From: Nymphaea colorata
Lineage: Eukaryota; Streptophyta; Magnoliopsida; Nymphaeales; Nymphaeaceae
NCBI RefSeq assembly: GCF_008831285.2
Contig: NC_045141.1
Span: forward strand, 10,588,106-10,652,105
Direction: 5' to 3'
Length of the DNA stretch: 64,000 nt
The notes below the pieces were generated by a model. That model worked only from the letters and a program-made list of their open reading frames with translations, had not been told where the DNA came from and made no database searches. This document shows positions 49,885-63,484 of the stretch, piece after piece; position 1 is the first letter of the stretch, and every line of letters starts with the position of its first letter. The translations under genes were made by a program, and so were the position numbers.

Positions 49885-52800
49885 GCTATTAAGAGTGGAT
49901 TTGATCTAGGTCATATCTACTGTCATTTGAGCCATGGCCCTGGCAACCACGGTTTGTTTCTTGCTTGTCCATGATACTAGATTTCTCTCCAACAAAAACA
50001 CAAAACCCAAAGGTAGAATTCCTGTATTCAACTGAACTTGCATAATTAGCATATGTGAATGCCTCAACTTTAATAGAAGTTGCTTTCTTGAAGAACAATC
50101 CTTTTTTGAGTGATGACTTAAGATATTTGAGGATCATGGGCACTACATCCCAATGTACTTTTCATGGATTATCCATGAATTGGCTCAAGTTCACCACAAC
50201 TAAACAAATATCTAGCTTGGTGACGGTCACATACAATAGTTTACCAATTAGAGCTCAACATGATATGTTGTCTACAGCATCAGACTACTCATCATGGAGG
50301 CAAAGCTTGGGATTCATAGGGATACATGCAGGCTTAGTCCTCAGCATACCTATCTCTTGTAATAGATACAACACATACTTTTGCTGAAACAAAGTCACTC
50401 CTTCTCTACTTCTAGCAACTCAATTCTGAAGAAATAGCGACGAGCACCTAGGTCCTCGGTCACAAAGCGTCTTTGCAAATAGTGTTTAGTTTCAGATATA
50501 TCGTGACCACTGTCTCTAGCCAAGATGATATCATCAATGTAAACAAGCATCACAATAATACATTTGGTGCCCTACTTGACAAATAAGGACTGCTCTAACA
50601 GGGATTTCTAAAAGCAAAAAGATAATACTACCTCAAATAATTTGTGAAACCATGCACAAGGGCTTTGCTTAAGCCCATAAATGGCCTTTTTCAAAAGGCA
50701 TACCTTGCCACACTCTCCCCATCACTCAAAGCTAGGAGGCTATTGAATATAAATAGTTTTAGAAAGATCCCCGTAGAGGAAGGCATTCTTAACACCCAAC
50801 TAGTATAGTCTCCACCCTCAGTACACAACAATAGAAATGACTAACTGCATGGTTCCCAAGCAAGCAATAAGAGAAAAGGTCTCAAAGAAGTCTACCTCAT
50901 AAGTTTGAGTATATCCTTTTGCCACTAGCTGAGCTTTATATCACTCTATAGACCCATCAGAGTTACAAGTGATGGTAAAAACCCACTTGGAGCCAACAAT
51001 ATCACTGCTTGGAGCGGGATCAGCAAGCACCCAGGTTCCTCTAGAATGGAGAGCCCTAATTTCTTCTTACATAGCTTGCTTCCACAGTGGGTCTAAATCA
51101 CCTACTGATGGGAGAGAGGTGTTGACATAGCTGAAAGGGCACCAATAAAATTCTGCATATGTGCACCGAAGTGCTCAATGGAGACAAACTTAGAGATGGG
51201 ATGAAGCGTGCACTGTTGCTTCCCTTTATGGAGAGCGATAGGGAGATTGTCTTCTTTTGCAGAGGGACCTGTAGGGCTGCACATCCCAAGAGATGGCTCA
51301 ATGAAATCAGTAGGAGAACTTGCTTCACAGATAACATTGATGAAGGCTCATGATTAGGAGAATGTCTCCTACTATACACCAGTGGAGGTTCCTTGAATCA
51401 AGCAAAATAAGGGCAGGTGGACTAAGAGGTATGTGGGTCAAAATCCAAAGGCATAGGAGGGACTGGAAGGGGAAAAAAGGAAACCTCTTAATGGGGAGCA
51501 GACCCAGGATTATGATTCAGATTAAAAAAAAGTGGCATGCGCACTAACACTTTTTTTTTAGGATAGGGTCAAAGCATTTGTCTCCCTCTTGGGTCCTAGA
51601 ATAACCCACCAATACACATTTAGTAGCTTGGACAGCAAGTTTGTCTTGTTTTGGTCCAAGGATATGTCCAAAACATACACATCCAAAGACCTTGAGAAGA
51701 AGGTGAAACAATTTGCTGTCAAGATAGAGCAATTGAATACAAATTCTATCATTCACAAAGGACAAAAAAAAGTGACTTATAAGATAATAATTTGTCAATA
51801 TAGCATCACCCTAAAAGAATGAAGGTACCTTCCCTTGGATCATTAAAATTTTGATCATTTTCAACAGGTGTCTGTGTTTTCTTTCAGCAAGTCCATTTGG
51901 AGGAAAGGTATGAGCACATGTGTATTATGGATGAATTCCAAGGGTATTGTAAAGCTGTGTGAAAGAGGGATTAGAATTGGAGAGCATTGACAATGCAAAC
52001 ACTTTTGACACATGAATTAAATTTAGTCTTTATATCAAGAATGAAATTTGAGGATACAAATAACTTCAGATGTGTCTTTCAACAAGTAGACCCATGACAC
52101 TCGTAAAATCTTAACAAGAACAACATAATAACAAAACTTAGACCGACAAAGGGCCCAACTTGGCCCCCCACTCATCGACATGAATAATATCAAAATGACT
52201 TTTACTGTTAAGACTCTGACTCAATGTGGAAGAACTTCGGGAATGCATCTCAAGTTGACAAGCTTCACACTGGAACATGATCGATGGAGGAAAATGTGGA
52301 AGAACTCTATGAAGCTTGGAGATAGGAGGATGTCCAAGCCTAAGATGCCACTGAAAGAGACTGATACTCGACTTCAAGGATGATGCCACAACCCCATTTG
52401 GTTGAGATAGATAGTAGACTTTGTCTTGCTCATAATGTCCACCAATCGTCTTCCCATTTGGTAAGTCCTGAAACACTTAAGAGTCGGGGTCAAAGATAAC
52501 TCGATAATTCAACTAGTTAGTAAGTTGTGCTCACAGATAATAAATTGGTTGAGAACTCTGGGCATGAGTAACTTGTGAGATAAATAAAGGAGACCAATGA
52601 ACATCTCCATGTCCAAGAGTAGGGATAGTCTTTCATCTGCCATTCAAATATGGCAGGGAGTAGGATAAGACCGTAAAGAAGAAAACACGTGTGTTTTCTA
52701 CAAAAGTATTGCAAGACATGGTCATCAATCATCCATACATTACCTGAATCTTGGGATGTCATACCCGTAGAGTAGGCGATGCCAAATATGGCAATCGAGG

Positions 52801-53851
52801 CATATGCAATATTAGATCTCTAAGTTCAAATATGTTCACATAATGAGCTGCTAAGACTCGAAGTGAATGCATCTGAGGAGAGACTTATATTCTCACTCGA
52901 AGTAGGACCAGCTTGATTGGACATAGCGGTAGAGGCAACCTGCACAGTGGGCTTTGTGGGAGCAGTAGTAGAAGACTTGCTCTGGATAGATGATTGAAAT
53001 GGGGGATGCCCATTTTTTGTTCCAACATATGTCTTCTAGATGAACCAAACAGCGATAAAATGTATACCGCAATTTTCCATGTCTTCTATTTCCTCGACCA
53101 CCACCTCCCCCACAAAAACTAGGAGAGCCACGACCATGCCCTCCATAGACAGCAAGGGCCGAGGCTGTAGAAGTATTTGGTGGTTGAGTTAAAGTGAGAG
53201 CAAGTCAAGTGAGCCTGTTATAAGCCTCTAGTAAATTAGGGAGTTCAGCCCCTATAAGCATTTGTGCCTTTGCTGCACTATAAAGAGAAGACAAACTAGA
53301 CAAGAACCATGCAACCATAATTTTCTTGATATGAGATTTTTGACATGCATCACAAAGAGGTCGCAGAGCATTCAGCCCTTCATATGTAGCCTATACTGAT
53401 GCAAAATATTGAGCCAAGTCTTAGCCCCCCTGCTGGAGATGAAATATGACTTGCTTAATTTGTAAAATTATGCTAACATTCTTCTCTTGAGAATAAGTAT
53501 TACGAAAATGCTTCCACATACGTTTAGTAGTTCATAATAGCACAACCCACTAGCAATCTGTTGTTGCACATTGTTCATTATCCAGGCCATAACAATACTA
53601 TTATCCTCAATCCAAGTAGCATACTTTCTCACATTCTCTTTAGGTTCATCCAAGATTTGTCCTTTATGATGCCCCACCATAGATATCATAAAGGCCCAAT
53701 GCCAAATTTCATAATTAGTTCCATCAACTTTGACAGAAGTGCCATAGGAGAAGGGATTTGAGAAGGCCTTATACTCATCTTCTAAATCAGATTTACTAGT
53801 GTTGTTGGACCCCTTCTCATTTGTCATTTTCATTAACACAAATAACAACAA
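49885..53851 (-). pseudogene. Copia B gag-pol polyprotein, broken
   Basis: Gag begins near 53830 (MTNEKGSNNTSKSDLEDEY) with TNYEIWHWAF and NSIVMAWIMNNVQQQI further on. A decayed zinc knuckle lies near 53020-53070. The gag-pre-integrase region has QWHLRLGHPPISKLHRVL and the integrase start FDIIHVDEWG (about 52380-52160). A later integrase block is KVFGCVCFGHILGP with KCVLVGYS (about 51690-51590). RT has YKAQLVAKGYTQ (near 50935), KKAIYGL (near 50680) and an intact catalytic YIDD at 50530-50541. RNase H starts ILKYLKSSLKKGLFF (near 50130). Numerous stops and frameshifts make it non-functional. Confidence 0.88.
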
Positions 53852-54485
53852 AGCCTTCCCACAATCTGATTATACGAAGAGGCAATCCACAACACAATAA
53901 GGAACTCAATGACTATCGGCTGAACCAGAATAGCAGAAATAATGTCCAATTTTAGAATAAAACATTATGGTCTCATGACATATGCATAGGTGTTGATCAT
54001 AGCATAAAAGAATTAAATTGCAGCATAAAAACACTTCCACACCATATATAAAAGCTAATTCTCAACATAGATTTCGCAACCGACTAAAGGTTTGCATGAT
54101 ATATATCAACTAACGTTGCAGAATAAGGAGATCAACATATGTACTATCAGATCTAAAACTGCCTAACTAACATGCATAGATCTAGACAACTTTCACAGAC
54201 TCTCAATGCCAGATCAGAACCAACACCTAGAGAAAAGAAACTTTGGCAACAGTTAATACAATCTGATCCAATGGCGAATGCTGACTGGTTAGACAACAAC
54301 ATAAGGGTGCTAATCACGTCATTGCATGATAAACATGATTAGCCTCTTTCAAATGGGCATTCCAGTCTTCCTTTAGCAAGCAGCAGAAGTCCTAGGAGTA
54401 AAACCCTAGGCTGGGGGGAAGGAAGAAGATGGTGAGGGGAAGAAGACATTGTGGACCCCTAAGAACAATGAACCCTAGGATCACC

Positions 54486-54497
54486 ACTCTGATACCA
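54486..54497 (-). other. tRNA-Met primer binding site of Copia B
   Basis: The minus strand reads TGGTATCAGAG right after the LTR, as in Copia A. Confidence 0.9.
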
Positions 54498-54725
54498 TGT
54501 TCAAAGAGAGAGAGAAGTGAGAGAGGAAAAACAAGTTAAATCTCATTATCCCTAATCATACGTAACATATGGTTAGGCCAAGGGAAGGGTGGTAGCCACT
54601 TTAAATTTGAGTCCACTAGAAAATTATAAAAGGCGCAAAGGGACTTAGTGAACTAAAACAAATAAACGACATGACTTTAAACTATTTACTTAAAACCCCT
54701 TATAACTTATTGTTATTTCTCAACA
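54498..54725 (-). repeat. 5' LTR of Copia B
   Basis: TGTTCAAAGAGAGAGAG to TTTCTCAACA. It aligns with 46252-46476 across its whole length, with scattered substitutions and small indels. Confidence 0.9.
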
Positions 54726-57700
54726 ATATCTTCTTGTTCAAAAATTAATTAATGGTATTTCTGTACAAGAATAAGCACAGAAAGAAAGAGAAAATCTATA
54801 TAACAAAGGAGGACCAAAAAGATTTGAAAAAAAGATTTTGGGTGATTTGGGTGGGCATGGTGCGAGCTATGCACACGACATGTTGGCCTACATGCGTCAA
54901 GCCATATCAGGTTGCATCACTCTTTTTTATTTCCTCTTATTTACAAATCATAATGCATGAAATGCAATATTTCCTAACACTATTTTCATGCAATTTTGAT
55001 ATAATAGCATTTAAACCTCATGTTTGTGCATGTGCATGTGTGGGGCCATTAAGATATAGTTTGAATTTGAATGAAAATAGAGCCAAAATGAGCAAAATAG
55101 TTGTCAAAATAGTGAAATGCGACTCCTAAGGGTGAAATTGTTATTTCACACCTTATAACTCATAGCTTTGAGCTTCAGTACTTTAGTGTAGATTATTGAA
55201 GGTTAGGTATTGAGTATGTTGCATCGATTAGATGGTGATCAGCAAGTGACAATTGGGGATTTTGTGGTAAGCCAACAGATTGCTAGGTGTTGGCTGCATT
55301 CAACTCCAATTTCTTCGTAACTTATGTTAATTTCTCCTTGATGTTCTTCTGTATTCATTCATTAGTATTATGTTATTTGCATCTATCTTTAGTTAAGTAT
55401 TTAATGTTTAGTAATTAGAATTTGGGACCTTTACGACTCACTTTTGAATCAATTAGCTTAAGTGCATTAGTTATTTAATCATGTTGTGTGCTTGATTTTA
55501 GCATGCAGGCTACACATTAGTTTGTTAGTATCATTAGTTTATGTTTCTTTCTTGTCTTTAGATTAGTTTGTGTCTTGTTTTATGGTGTTCTCCATATTAG
55601 CTGCTTATAGTTTGTGTCTTGTTTTATGGTGTTCTCCATATTAGCTGCTTAATTTAGACAGTTATCTTATAATTTGTTAATTTCTGAAGTTTAAGATAGA
55701 TTTACTCAATGGTTTAGTGTAGTATAAGTGTGGAACAAATAAACCAACAGCTTATTAGACTACAAGTGTGAGTGGGTCACAACTAGTACTAGTTAATCAT
55801 ATTTTAGGTGTAAATCATGTCTTTCTAGCTAGAATTAATAGCTGTACATTTGTTAAAACCTACTTTATGTGCTATTGTGGCTTTTACATTAATATCCTGG
55901 CAGTTTAATACATTTTCTGCTTTATTTTCATGGTTTAGACATGTTACGCTGTTGAATTTACTGATTTATAGTGTAAATTAGGGTTAACACAAGTATTCAT
56001 GGTGTGCTTAATGTTTGCAAATGTTCCTATACTGGCAGATTTCTTGCTGACCAATAGGTTTGCTGTCGACAACCAAATACTGATGATTGTAATCTAGTTA
56101 CCTTTACTGCATTCTAGTGTAGTTTTTAGTATTTATATTCAGTTATACATGTGTTTATTAGTTTAGAGGAAGCTTCAATAGTATGTTGTGTTTTGGTAGT
56201 TTTACATAAATTCTTTAAATTTGCTACATATTGGATTTCATTGTTATATACTTAGGTTTATTGGTATAGTAGCACGGTACCAGGAATTATCATGTTTTTC
56301 TTGTCTTATCAAATTAGTTTTAGCTTCTTTTTTTGTTATAGCAATGCAAGTAACAGGTAGGGTATGAGTCTCTATGCAGTTGCTTGTGGCACATGGTTTG
56401 ATGGTATGTTGAAACACATGGTTACACATGTTTCAAACATGAAACATGTTGGCTTAGTATTTCCTTAGCCTTGGGAAAATGAGATATTAGTGGATTGCAT
56501 AGAGAGAATGTTGGATAATTGTAGTATCCAAATTCAAAGTTCAAAAAACAATATATTTGTGGTAAATCATAGTGTTAATTACATGATTAAGAATGACTTT
56601 TACCACATATTAATATCCTCCTTGATTGGTAGTACTGGACCTCAACTAATCTTGGAAACTTGATTGGGTAGTAAAAGATCTCAATAAATCTTGGAAGAGC
56701 CATCTGCTTAGATTATGAAGAAAAAAATTGACCCTTTTCATGTAACTATGGCAACGTAATTTTGTACCATTTGTGTTTCTTGGTTATCTTGGCTGACTGC
56801 TACTAGGTTACCTAACTATATAATTTGGTCTATTTAAATATGTTTGATTTGACTGCATGAATGAGATTGAGCTAAATTTGGATAACACTTGGTTATTACA
56901 TAAAAAAGTATATTTTAAATAAGACTCTGCGTTCATATTTTAGCATACCATGCAGGGAAACTTTGCAATGCAGCATTAATACCAACATTCTTCATGTACA
57001 TGTCAATGCGAGCTACTTTCAAGTCGACCTTAGCTTTTGACCTCTCCTTTTCAATAAAAGCAAGACGCCATATAGAACAGTTGAAAACATGAAGACTATC
57101 CTGGTTCCCAAAATATATATGTGGGTTCAACCAGAGACCCTTCTGTGGTATCTGCCAACTATGAGGTCCAAAAGAAAACTTGGAACCTTTTTTTAAATTA
57201 TGACAAAATATTGTGACCAAAGGAAAGTCACCAAAAGAGAACTTCTCTTTAAACTATTGGTTTTTTCGCTTCATAAAGAACATTAAGGAGGCTAACTTCT
57301 TTTGAGATAACAAAAGAAAAAATATTTAAAAAATTGATCTTAACAGCTTTTTGTTTACATATATAGCTTCATTCAAGTGGCTAATTTTAAAATATAATCA
57401 CATGAATGTGTTTTTGCTCATTTTATTGTGCACTAAACTTTTAGTCCAAACCCCCAGAATGTAGTGTTTGCTACAAGCCTCAACTACTTTAGAGGTGTAA
57501 AAAATTCCCCACACCGGTGTTACGTAAAATTAATTAAATTGCATGATCTCATTGCAATGCATCGCTCCTTCATTGCATCCTTCAAACGGGCATAGGTTGA
57601 CAACAAACTAATCATGGTCACTCTATTAGCTCTCACATGCTCTGCCTGAGTCCTGTTGAAAATTGTAAATGCCTTACCAAACTCCCTACCTTGCACACAG

Positions 57701-57868
57701 CCTGAACCTATGCTATTTCAAGAAATGGAGTTATTGGTATCCATCCCTTCAAATAGCTCTCAAGCAGAAACCGAGTCACTAAATTGATAGCACCCCATGA
57801 TCACTAAGTTCCAATCATTGGGATACAATATCATCCTTTCGACTGCTAGCAGCAATATAATGCTTCTG
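54726..57868. other. Intergenic, no gene seen
   Basis: AT-rich sequence. A 44-bp direct duplication with TAGTTTGTGTCTTGTTTTAT starts at 55564 and 55608. The longest frames (54752-55129 plus and 56933-57220 minus) resemble no family I know and have no supporting start or splice context. Confidence 0.45.
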
Positions 57869-58275
57869 TAGAGGGCATTTGATGTTGAGAGCAGTTTGTT
57901 GTTGTTTCATGATTCTGTTAAAAAATTGTGGCAGATTTTAAAATATTGTGTTGTACTATTTCATGAATATACCCCAAAGATTTATGAAACAACAATAAAT
58001 TATTTTTGTTGTCAAACATTTCATAAGGGTTGGTTGGCAATATATAGTAATAATAACATATTGTTTCATATATATGCACCAAATATTATGGTATATTCAT
58101 AAAATACTATGTTCTATATTATGTTTTATGAATCTACCTCAATTTTTGAAGTACGCACATATATCTATGAATATGTTTAAATCTTTGGTGCAGATACATG
58201 AAACAATATGTTATTTTTCCAATTACCAAACACTAAAACAATATGTTATTGTTCCAATTACCAAATACCCCTTAA
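57869..58275. mobile_element. MITE-like element with GGTATTTG ends
   Basis: The left end AGAGGGCATTTGATG and the inverse of the right end, TAAGGGGTATTTGGTAATT, form short imperfect inverted ends. The interior is AT-rich, with repeated ATGAAACAATA and TTTCATGAATATAC phrases in both orientations, so it can fold. Near its right end two similar 33-base units hold CCAATTACCAAA (about 58208-58265). Superfamily not determined. Confidence 0.4.
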
Positions 58276-59411
58276 GCCATTTTATTGTACATTTTCTCCC
58301 ATCCTCAACACGATGATGGCGTCGATACACGACAAGCGTCAACTTTCACTGAACAAATCATCTCTGAGGCATTTCTTAATCACTTTCATTGTCAACCCAA
58401 CAACCCAGTTAGAAAGATGCCACCTAGAGATGAAGAACCAGCAAAAAGGTCGCATTCTACACGCTAACACCTTGTTGCGGCAAACTTCATGTAGCAAATA
58501 GAGGGCCTGCTGTTACCAACCCGATTGCATTCTCTTTATTGTCATTTTTATTTTGAAAATTACTTTAGAGCATTTTAAATTATTTTTTAATTCATAAAAA
58601 AGTCAATAATACAGACTTGTATATAGCCATACGTATCGGCTGATACTTTGCATCAATTATCAAATCGGACAGGGCACGGTTTTCACAAGATCACTACCTA
58701 TCATTAAATAGGAATAAATTGTTGTATTAAGATATAAATAAAAAAGTAATATTCAAGGACAAAATTTCACTTTCCTACAGCAATTAGTGCGCTTTGAACT
58801 TGTACTTATACTTTCAAATGCCTTGTTTTTATTTTAAAGCAAAAAACTGCATGGTCATCATGGAAAGTTGATAAAAACCAGATCACTTGGCTAATGAATG
58901 ACTCTTACAATATCGAAATTTTGGTAGTATAAAAGCATTTTTTTAAGAAAATTAACTTAAACTAAAACATTATTTATATAAAATTAGTGTTTATAAACAC
59001 ATTATGAGGTTCATATTTTGTTTATAACACTTTTTAATGCAAATTTAAAAAGACGAGTTTTTATTCCTTACTCTAGTTACTCTTGTCATCATCATCTATT
59101 TCCTGATGCGGATACATCTGCGGAATCAACCATTGGCTAAGTTGAAACCGTAACTAATTAACAACACCAAGTTGTTTGCGGCCAGACATGAGGGACGTTG
59201 ATTAGCTATAAGTGCGGGGAGGTACTAGGAAAAATCACTGTGCTCAATAGGTGGAGAGGTCGAACCTGCGGTGTACGGGTGCACAAATTCGAACTCGTTT
59301 CCTGCTCGCGGGACTCCCCGCCCCTCTCCTTCTCTTTCTCTCGTGGTGCGTGATTTTAGTTGGTTTCTTCAGCGATTGGTCATTGGAGTCGGAAGTCAGC
59401 CGACTCTCACC
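58276..59411. other. Upstream region of the RDM4/IWR1-like gene
   Basis: Mostly AT-rich, turning GC-richer from about 59200. No clear TATA box. The pyrimidine-rich stretch CCCGCCCCTCTCCTTCTCTT (about 59318-59337) is probably in the 5' leader. A frame on the opposite strand (59244-59837) is a shadow. Confidence 0.4.
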
Positions 59412-62400
59412 ATGGAAGTCGGGGAGAGCTCTTTTGGTGGCAGAGGTGGAGATGGTGGTGATGGTGGCTGCAGCGGCGCTGTTGAGATTCCTGCCTCCTC
59501 GTCGCCTCATTCTTCTGCCGCTCTCATCCACAATAATGGAAAGACTGTGGTTGTTAGGGTTAAGAGAAAACGATGCCAACAGCCAATTGAAGCTTTCTGT
59601 TGAGTCGATTTTCTTTTTTCTTTGATATTGATGCCATCGCTCTTTCTCTAACATGCCTTTTTGCTCTTTATTTTTGAAGGGTTGGAAATCAATGAAAGGC
59701 CGCAGAAGCGAGCTGTACTCGACCTTAGCAGTTTGTCTATTTCGGATTCTAGCGATACCGGTAAAGTGTTTACGGTGCTTATCTTGGAGGAATTTAGAGT
59801 ACCTACTTAGGTATATCCAGTATTTCGGTTTCTCCAAATTTGTGTAGTATTTCGTTGAAATTGTGTCCTTCCTAGATCATTTCTTCGTTTAGGAATATTT
59901 TAGTGCATTTCGTTTCCTTCTGACTCTGCATTCGAGCCTTGCTCTCACGTGCAAATATGATTTCCATGCATTAGGAAGCCGTGGTTTTCAATTTTTTGGG
60001 CTTGCAAAAGCACAAATTCTTTTGAAAATCCTTGGTTTCCAGATATGAATACAGAAAGAAGAAGCTTGGTCATCATTCCCGTATTATTGTTAGAAAAAAG
60101 TGAAGCTACATTAGACATTGTGTTGTCAAAGACTACCTACTGAGGATTTACATGGAAATACGGTTTAGACGATGGAGTTGAGTCAAGTCCATCTGTAACG
60201 CAACCCGTTGATGGCACTGCTACTTCCAAAATCCAAACATTAGGCTGCATTGAGAAAACCACAATGCACTTATCCTTGCATATGAGACATTCTTCCTAAT
60301 AAAGTGCGTTAGTGTCTTTCAGATTCTGTTCTAGCGCATGATGTTTGTGCATACACCTGCATGAAGAGCACAACATATGGAGTTGCTGTTTGTAGACCTA
60401 ACAATTTCACCACAGATTCATAACGCCATGAACTGTAAACATGATATGTTGATTAAATGCATTAATGTTCACAGTCATAGCTATGGGTTCTTGTAGATGT
60501 CTTCATCATTGAGCTGAATTGAGAGCCATCTTCCTCAGCAAATTTTGATTAATTGGCCAGACAACTCCTCAATTGGTAGTTACTCAGCAGCTAAACAAAA
60601 TGATGCTTGATTGAGGTCCCCATATTTCGAGTCAAGTTTATGGTGCATTTTTTTAGCTTAATTATTTCAGAAGCAACTTTTCGCTAACATGTCAAAGAAC
60701 TTAAAGAAAACTCAATAGACAAACAAACATAGAAACTGAACGAATCTTTTCACGTAAACCTATTTGTTGAAAGCCAAAACTAGTGAAGGTAGATACTTGC
60801 AATAAATAACTAAACTGTTAATGAATGAATGTTAGGAGAACACATCTTTGCAGGTCAGAGTCTAATAGATAGAATAAAAAAATAGTGGCTTCAGAAAATT
60901 TTTAAACGAGAATCAGATTTTTCAGCCCTTGGTGGAGAAAGAACCTATGGTTTATTTACCTTTTCACAATTCTGTGGAAAATGAATGAGAAACTATGTAG
61001 GCAAATCGATTGTGTGCTTCCTTATGAACAAAACTAAAGGCAGATGACTTCTCTTTTGGTTAGCATGGAACTTGTTTTGTCCTTGTGGAGCCATTCTCCA
61101 TCAAATGAGTACTTCCCTTATCAGATTAAAGGGCTCATTAGAGGGAGATTATGATGGATACATGATTGGTTAAAACTCACTCAATAGTCACAGAAAACAC
61201 GTTTTTTTCAAAAAATGCGAAAAAACATGATAAATTAAATTGCTGTTTAAAACTTTTAAAAACGCGTTTTTTTTTAAAAAAACGTGTTTTTAACTCGTTT
61301 TTTCCCTTTTTTTTCACTTTTTTCGTTTTTTTCAGTTCTTTTAATGCCAAAAATTTTTTTTTTTCATTTTCTATTTTTTATTTGTTGCAAATCTACTTAT
61401 GTTGTGATGTTTGTGTTATTAGTTTCTCACTTATTTTATTTTTCCTCCATTTTTAGTTTTTTTAAATTTTTAAAAATTTACGGTATTTTTCCTGTTTTTT
61501 TCAAGCTCGTTGTTTTATACCCGAGAAAAACCTCGCCGTTATTTGTGACTAAAACTAAAAGTAACATAATTGTGGCATCTAAAAGTGGCAGTAGAGGATA
61601 GAATTTTCTTTCCATTCAGAAAAACATGACAAACATGGTTTATTGCTTGTAAAGATAAACTTCTCATTGCAATACTATCTTCTATCTTGTTTGAAAAAAT
61701 AATGGCATTTGACATGTATCCTGAGACATATTAAGCTGCTTTTGTGTATGCACACTAGATAACATAGTGTTGCCCTTACCTTGTACTTTCCCAGATTCAT
61801 ACTTAACATGAGTGTCATGGCTGGTCTTGAAAAAAATTGATGGTCATGTGAACAATTTTATTACAAATCTTTGTGATTGGAGTATTGGACAACTTTACAA
61901 AAATGTTATTTGGAAAATTTGGCAATATGCATATTGAGAACATACACACACTTATATATCAAAATATGGTGGTCTATATCTTGTGGAAAATGCAAAAAAG
62001 ATCTACTTTTCTCAAGAAATTGTACCAAAGCATGTTCATCAATGTTGAAAAGGATGGTCCAAATGTAATAGGAAGACTGTAACTATGTATCCTTACTCTC
62101 TTAGGTAGGGAGACCAACTACTCTGCAACACATGCTCTGAAATTCAGGTCTAGTACGTGCATTATCCTTCCTATCTGCATGTTTTGTATGCAAGCTACTA
62201 TTCTTGCTTTGTACTCTTAACTGCACCATGCATTCACGATGAACTTGGATTGTTAGGACTCTTGAAGAGCAAAAAGTTTCTGGTTCAACATGTAGAGACG
62301 GTCAGGAGTTCAGATGAGATCAAAGACATCTTGCAATCGGTCATGGTCAGTGTATTTATCTTATGTTGGTCTTTCTTCAATTGTTGTACCATGCACTGAA

Positions 62401-63351
62401 ATTAAGTGCCATTCTCAATTTAAGTGTTTTATCGTATATTAGCACCTCAAGGACTATATAAATAAGTTAGACACATAAGTAAATAAATAGTATGAATACG
62501 CTACCTTGCCATCATACTGATGGTGGTTTATTATGTTTATGTTTATCTAGCCATTGCATATCATCATCTGAAATTGTTAAGACAACTAATTACTTGGAAA
62601 CACGACCAACAAGCAACAAATGGACAAGCATATTGCTGCAATATATGGTGCAATGAACCTGATCTGCTATGATTAATAAATGTAAATGATCAAATTTTGA
62701 TGTCAGAAGTTAGAATCGGCACAGAATGTTGTTATGATCAATTTCAAGGGAAAACGATATTGGAATAGAATGCAACAAGATCATGAATAAATGACTGAGT
62801 TGGTCATGGTGCGGAAAGATTGAAGATCAACCAGATTTTACTAAATCCAGATCTGAAATCTTTTCACTATAGCCAAATCCATATTTCAATCTCAAACAAA
62901 TCCAATAAAGTATAGTCAAATATGGATATTTTATGCACACACACACACTTCATGTTCTGGATTCTCAGTACTTAAATAAATATGATAAGTAACATTTATG
63001 CACTATTTGTTTGTGGATAATTTTTGTTTGGATAATATGCATATCTTAATGGGCATGCATATATTTATGTGGTGTCTTTGTTTATTTGCATATGCCTATG
63101 CTGGACATGCATCTGCATCAGTGTACGTGCATGTATTTCTTGTATTCTGTGATTTGTCATTTGTCAATTTGTATCTGTTGCTCTGGTTGGGTTTATGGAT
63201 TTCTTCATTGAGAGTTCTAAAGGACATGCAAAAGCAGTTGGTTTGGTATAATTTGGCTTGTTGGATTTTTGCTAAACAGCCAGAATTTAATGGTGCAATG
63301 GCATTCAAAAAGAAGTTGGAGGAGAGAAGGCAGACTTTCAGGCAAGGAAAG
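59412..63351 (+). CDS. RDM4: RDM4/IWR1-like transcription and polymerase-import factor, 5' part (partial)
   Basis: Four exons join in frame: 59412-59598, 59680-59760, 62257-62345 and 63280-63351, each with GT and AG borders. The start is the ATG in CACCATGGAA, a strong context. An upstream in-frame ATG at 59271 is less likely. The peptide begins with a Gly/Ser-rich tail, then VVVRVKRKRCQQPIEAFWLE, INERPQKRAVLDLSSLSIS, KKFLVQHVETVRSSDEIKD and FKKKLEERRQTFRQGK. These blocks match the N-terminal half of plant RDM4/DMS4, relatives of yeast Iwr1. That family binds RNA polymerase II, helps its nuclear import and in Arabidopsis acts in RNA-directed DNA methylation. The IWR1 domain and later exons lie beyond the right edge. 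Intron 2 is long (about 2.5 kb). Confidence 0.85.
61195..61500. repeat. T-rich low-complexity tract in RDM4 intron 2
   Basis: Long T runs and CGTTTTTTTC-type phrases occur on the plus strand. The frames here, rich in Phe, are not genes. GCGTTTTTTTTTAAAAAAACG near 61263-61285 can form a hairpin. Confidence 0.7.
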
Positions 63352-63484
63352 GTAACATTCTAGCCAATATTACAATTTAAAATTATCAGTCTTTTTTTTT
63401 CTGTAATTCAATTTTTTTTTCTTGTGCTAGTGTTGCATTGGGTTAACCTATTAGATATAATTATTCTTGTGCAATCCCTTTTTC

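Larger units (their letters stand above)
46252..54725 (-). mobile_element. Copia LTR retrotransposon B, interrupted by a solo LTR
   Basis: Direct LTRs at 46252-46476 and 54498-54725 flank a minus-strand gag-pol remnant. A tRNA-Met primer site abuts the right LTR and a purine tract abuts the left LTR. ATATT precedes the left LTR and ATATC follows the right one, a target duplication with one mismatch. Removing the nested solo LTR (46746-49879) and its duplication leaves about 5.3 kb, normal for Copia. Gag-pol has stops and frameshifts. LTR and protein sequence differ from Copia A, so it is a separate family. Confidence 0.92.

Noticed and set aside
46252-54725. Window as a source of a novel defence or biosynthetic cluster
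   Set aside because: The host genes found (ENODL, two SAMS, RDM4-like) are common plant genes and their neighbourhood does not form a pathway. Remaining frames are transposon remains.
59244-59837. 197-codon minus-strand frame opposite RDM4 exons 1 and 2
   Set aside because: The plus strand has conserved protein blocks with proper splice sites. The minus frame has no recognisable motif.
61166-61601. Phe-rich frames that look like membrane proteins
   Set aside because: They derive from T-runs in an intron. The hydrophobicity is a composition effect.
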